A stretch of DNA of 64,000 bases. It comes from Amphirosellinia nigrospora. Its lineage: Eukaryota; Ascomycota; Sordariomycetes; Xylariales; Xylariaceae. This document shows, in pieces, positions 61,982 to 64,000 of the stretch; position 1 is the stretch's first letter, and each line of letters begins with the position of its first letter. The DNA lies in NCBI GenBank assembly GCA_004123355.1, contig SCHM01000004.1:6599017-6663016 (forward strand). Reading direction: 5' to 3'. Made by a program: the position numbers and the translations under genes. The notes beneath the pieces are model-generated. The model was not told where the DNA came from and searched no databases. It saw only the letters and a program-made list of their open reading frames with translations.

Positions 61982-62852
61982 CTACCGGTATGCCCTCCAC
62001 AGACTTCTAAGATACTCAAAGACCGAAGGACCATACCTCCAACTACCCCAAACACCAGCCCCCAGGGCTAGCCAGCTTAATAAACCCTTAGTGATGAATA
62101 TCCTTCTGACCATTTGAAATGTCGCTTTCTCATTGAGTCTAGGGAAGGGTTCATCAGGCACCTCAGTACCAAGGAACTCACAAAGCGGACCCCAGCCTTG
62201 CTCAGGCATGAACTCCAAGACCGGACGACCGCGCTTCCTCGCCTCATCAAGCACCCACTTGCGATGGCCATCATAGACATCCGTGGTCCAGGGTACAGAA
62301 GTCCCATACCTGCGATCCAAAAAGCGCATGGCCTCGCAGTTAAGCCTATACCACAGACGATCGGCGCGGAAGAACAAACACGTCACGAAGAACCGCCACG
62401 AGAAGAAGAATTCAAACGACTCCTTCACCGATGCAGCCCATAGCGCGGCGCTGCTCCGCTGATTCAGCACGATGGCTGCGTCTGGGTACATGTCCATCAG
62501 ATCCGCGGCGAAGAAGATGACGGGGAAGTCGGCCACCGAGGCGTGTCCCGCCATCAGCTCGCGGACCATCTTTTGTCGTTTTTCGCGGTCTGGCTCCCGC
62601 GCCGCGTCGAGCATTAGCTGGGCGCGGTCTGCGTGGGGGAGCACGTGGGCCATGTGCATGCAGGGCCCCAAGCCGAGGCGCTCAATTGCCGCTTGCACTG
62701 ATAGATGTAGCTGTCAGTAACACCAATACCGTGAAGAATAAGATGGGCTTACTGGAGCTTGTTGCGGCGCGTGGCGGCCCTGCGCATATGACTCTGATTT
62801 CGACCGGCTTGGTCTTGTCGACTACTCGGCCGTCTGTGACGAATCGAACCAT
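61982..62852 (-). CDS. Sulfotransferase-like P-loop protein (Sulfotransfer_4 type)
   Basis: A member of the fungal family often mislabelled NAD-dependent epimerase. Two exons, 62,852-62,753 and 61,982-62,697, join across a 55-bp intron (GTAAGC to ATCAG). The join gives ATSSMQAAIERLGLGPCMHM, matching the family's usual SSxKAALExLGLGPCHHM. The product is about 271 residues. The PAPS-binding loop, normally PRTGTSS, reads PRAATSS, so cofactor binding may be altered. Other markers are PDAAIVLNQRSSAALWAASV and VLEFMPEQGWGPLCEFLG. The C-terminus has a hydrophobic helix (GLLSWLALGAGVWGSW), a possible membrane anchor. The frame is intact. It is unlikely to belong to the biosynthetic cluster, being separated by the A+T-rich block. 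Confidence 0.85.
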
Positions 62853-63499
62853 GTTGGTAGGAAAAGGAGTATACTAAACCTGAGGGTTTTAAGTGGGGAA
62901 ATACTAGAAGATGGAAATCCTAGCGTGAAGACGAACTCGAGTGGATGAACACGCGGCATCGCAGAGCAGATTCAAGGATTCACCTCACAGGGAAGATGGA
63001 ACTTATTGCACAGACCAGACCAAGGCTTTAAGTGCTTATTCTTTCTCTGAATGGCATAGTCACCTCGTCCCAGCCGGTCGTCTGAAGCATGGGGCTTACC
63101 AACAATTTCATGTTGCATATTATGAGATTATAGGGTGAGATGAGACCCAATGATATTGAAGTTCTCACAATCATGTAAGTGAGATGGTTGAGAGGTTGAA
63201 TGAGAAACAGCATGTAACGTACCTGTGAGCAGTGTAGCGCGCCCCATTTCGCCCCACTTCAACGTCGAAAAGGGAATAGAGCTAAGCTTCCCCACACATA
63301 GTATTTTCTAGCCAATTATACGACGCATTGATAGCCAACAATGGAAAAATAATTTTGAAGCTCGCTCCAACTCCAACACACCATTCACGATATCCGACCA
63401 CCTGCAACCCACGACCGAACGAGTCCGCCGCCTGATTCAATTGCCCCTCACCGCCAAAGACTTTTATCCCATCGAAACAGAACATACACAACCGACACC
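62853..63499. other. Divergent upstream region of sulfotransferase-like gene and NOP10
   Basis: About 0.65 kb between divergent starts. Short open frames here (62,941-63,138 and others) have no recognisable content. No specific element is assigned. Confidence 0.45.
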
Positions 63500-63911
63500 A
63501 TGCATCTAATGTACACCCCAGATGAGAGCGGCAAGTCAGTGCTCCCAACTCCCAACCTCCAACCTCGACCTCGAATCGCAACCTCACTCCCGAACAAAAC
63601 ACGATGAGATATCACAGAAAATAAGAGTACTGACCTCTGAAAACAGGCGCATCTACACCCTCAAGAAGGTCCTGAACGGCACCGTCACCAAGTCAGCGCA
63701 CCCGGCGCGCTTCTCGCCCGACGACAAGTGGTCGCGCCAGCGCGTGACGCTGAAGAAGCGGTTCGGGCTTCTGCTGACGCAGCAGAGTAAGCCGATATCC
63801 TCCCATCTCCGCTTGTCCTCGCATTGTTTTCATTTGAGAGGGATACTTGGTGCAAGAGTTGCAGCTAATCGAATACTGTTTGTAGAGAACAAGGTCGCCG
63901 AGACGCAATGA
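63500..63911 (+). CDS. NOP10: H/ACA ribonucleoprotein subunit Nop10
   Basis: A small core protein of H/ACA snoRNPs, needed for rRNA pseudouridylation and also present in telomerase RNP in many eukaryotes; it acts in the nucleolus. Exons are 63,500-63,534, 63,647-63,786 and 63,886-63,911, with GT-AG introns. The 66-residue product starts [12 protein letters not shown] and continues [30 protein letters not shown] and [12 protein letters not shown], which match the nearly invariant family sequence at its usual length of about 64. The first intron follows the GK pair of the N-terminal ribbon. The frame is intact. This gene is a useful conserved anchor for comparing the locus between species. Confidence 0.95.
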
Positions 63912-64000
63912 TGAACCAAATAGCGAACGGGGAGCATTAAGCACATAAAGGCAAATAAAAGACATCGAAATGACCATCCGCCGAAATGGTTGGATCCATC
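63912..64000. other. NOP10 3' flank
   Basis: The 89 bp after the NOP10 stop hold no feature I can support. They include a short AATAAA-like signal around 63,953-63,958 (AAATAAAAG) that could serve polyadenylation. Confidence 0.3.

Overview
The window looks like nuclear DNA of a filamentous ascomycete (Pezizomycotina). Introns are short (about 50-100 bp) with canonical GT-AG ends and CTAAC-like branch sites. Gene families are fungal: a hybrid PKS-NRPS, a multimodular NRPS, P450s, a STAND-ankyrin protein and NOP10. An ~8.8 kb block of extreme A+T has the look of repeat-induced point mutation (RIP). The species cannot be named from the sequence alone.

Layout. 1-10,242 (-): an iterative highly reducing PKS fused to an NRPS module (KS-AT-DH-MT-(no ER)-KR-ACP-C-A...), cut by the left edge. 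11,288-13,030 (-): cytochrome P450. 15,177-16,508 (-): lipocalin-fold Diels-Alderase-like protein. 16,802-17,940 (+): trans-acting enoyl reductase, sharing a divergent promoter with the Diels-Alderase. 18,097-19,758 (+): second P450. 21,395-22,742 (-): aldo/keto reductase. 23,761-44,554 (+): six-module NRPS, read as A-T-C-A-T-C-A-T-C-A-T-C-A(nMT)-T-C-A-T-CT. 45,240-54,060: gene-free A+T-rich block. 54,269-55,224 (-): protein of unknown function. 55,575-61,244 (+): hydrolase-like/STAND/ankyrin protein with a possible C-terminal ZZ finger. 61,982-62,852 (-): sulfotransferase-like protein. 63,500-63,911 (+): NOP10, a housekeeping gene that suggests a return to conserved chromosome.

How the genes work together (inference from families). 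The PKS-NRPS, lacking its own enoyl reductase, would build a methylated polyene with the trans-ER and join it to an amino acid. The Diels-Alderase would then form a ring, most often a trans-decalin in this family, and the P450s would oxidise the product. This set matches decalin tetramic acid or related pyrrolidinone/pyridone pathways. The release domain that would decide between them is off the left edge. The separate NRPS is expected to make a mono-N-methylated, probably cyclic hexapeptide. Two of its adenylation domains lack the aspartate that normally binds the substrate alpha-amino group. No transporter or transcription factor is visible, so the cluster or clusters probably extend to the left.

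A caution covers the whole annotation. Both megasynthases, both P450s, the unknown protein and probably the STAND gene change reading frame at many places through 1-2 base indels, often in homopolymers. I found no clear in-frame nonsense codon between these points, and catalytic motifs are preserved. This fits uncorrected consensus errors better than old pseudogenes, but reads are needed to decide. Indel positions are approximate because they were found by hand translation.
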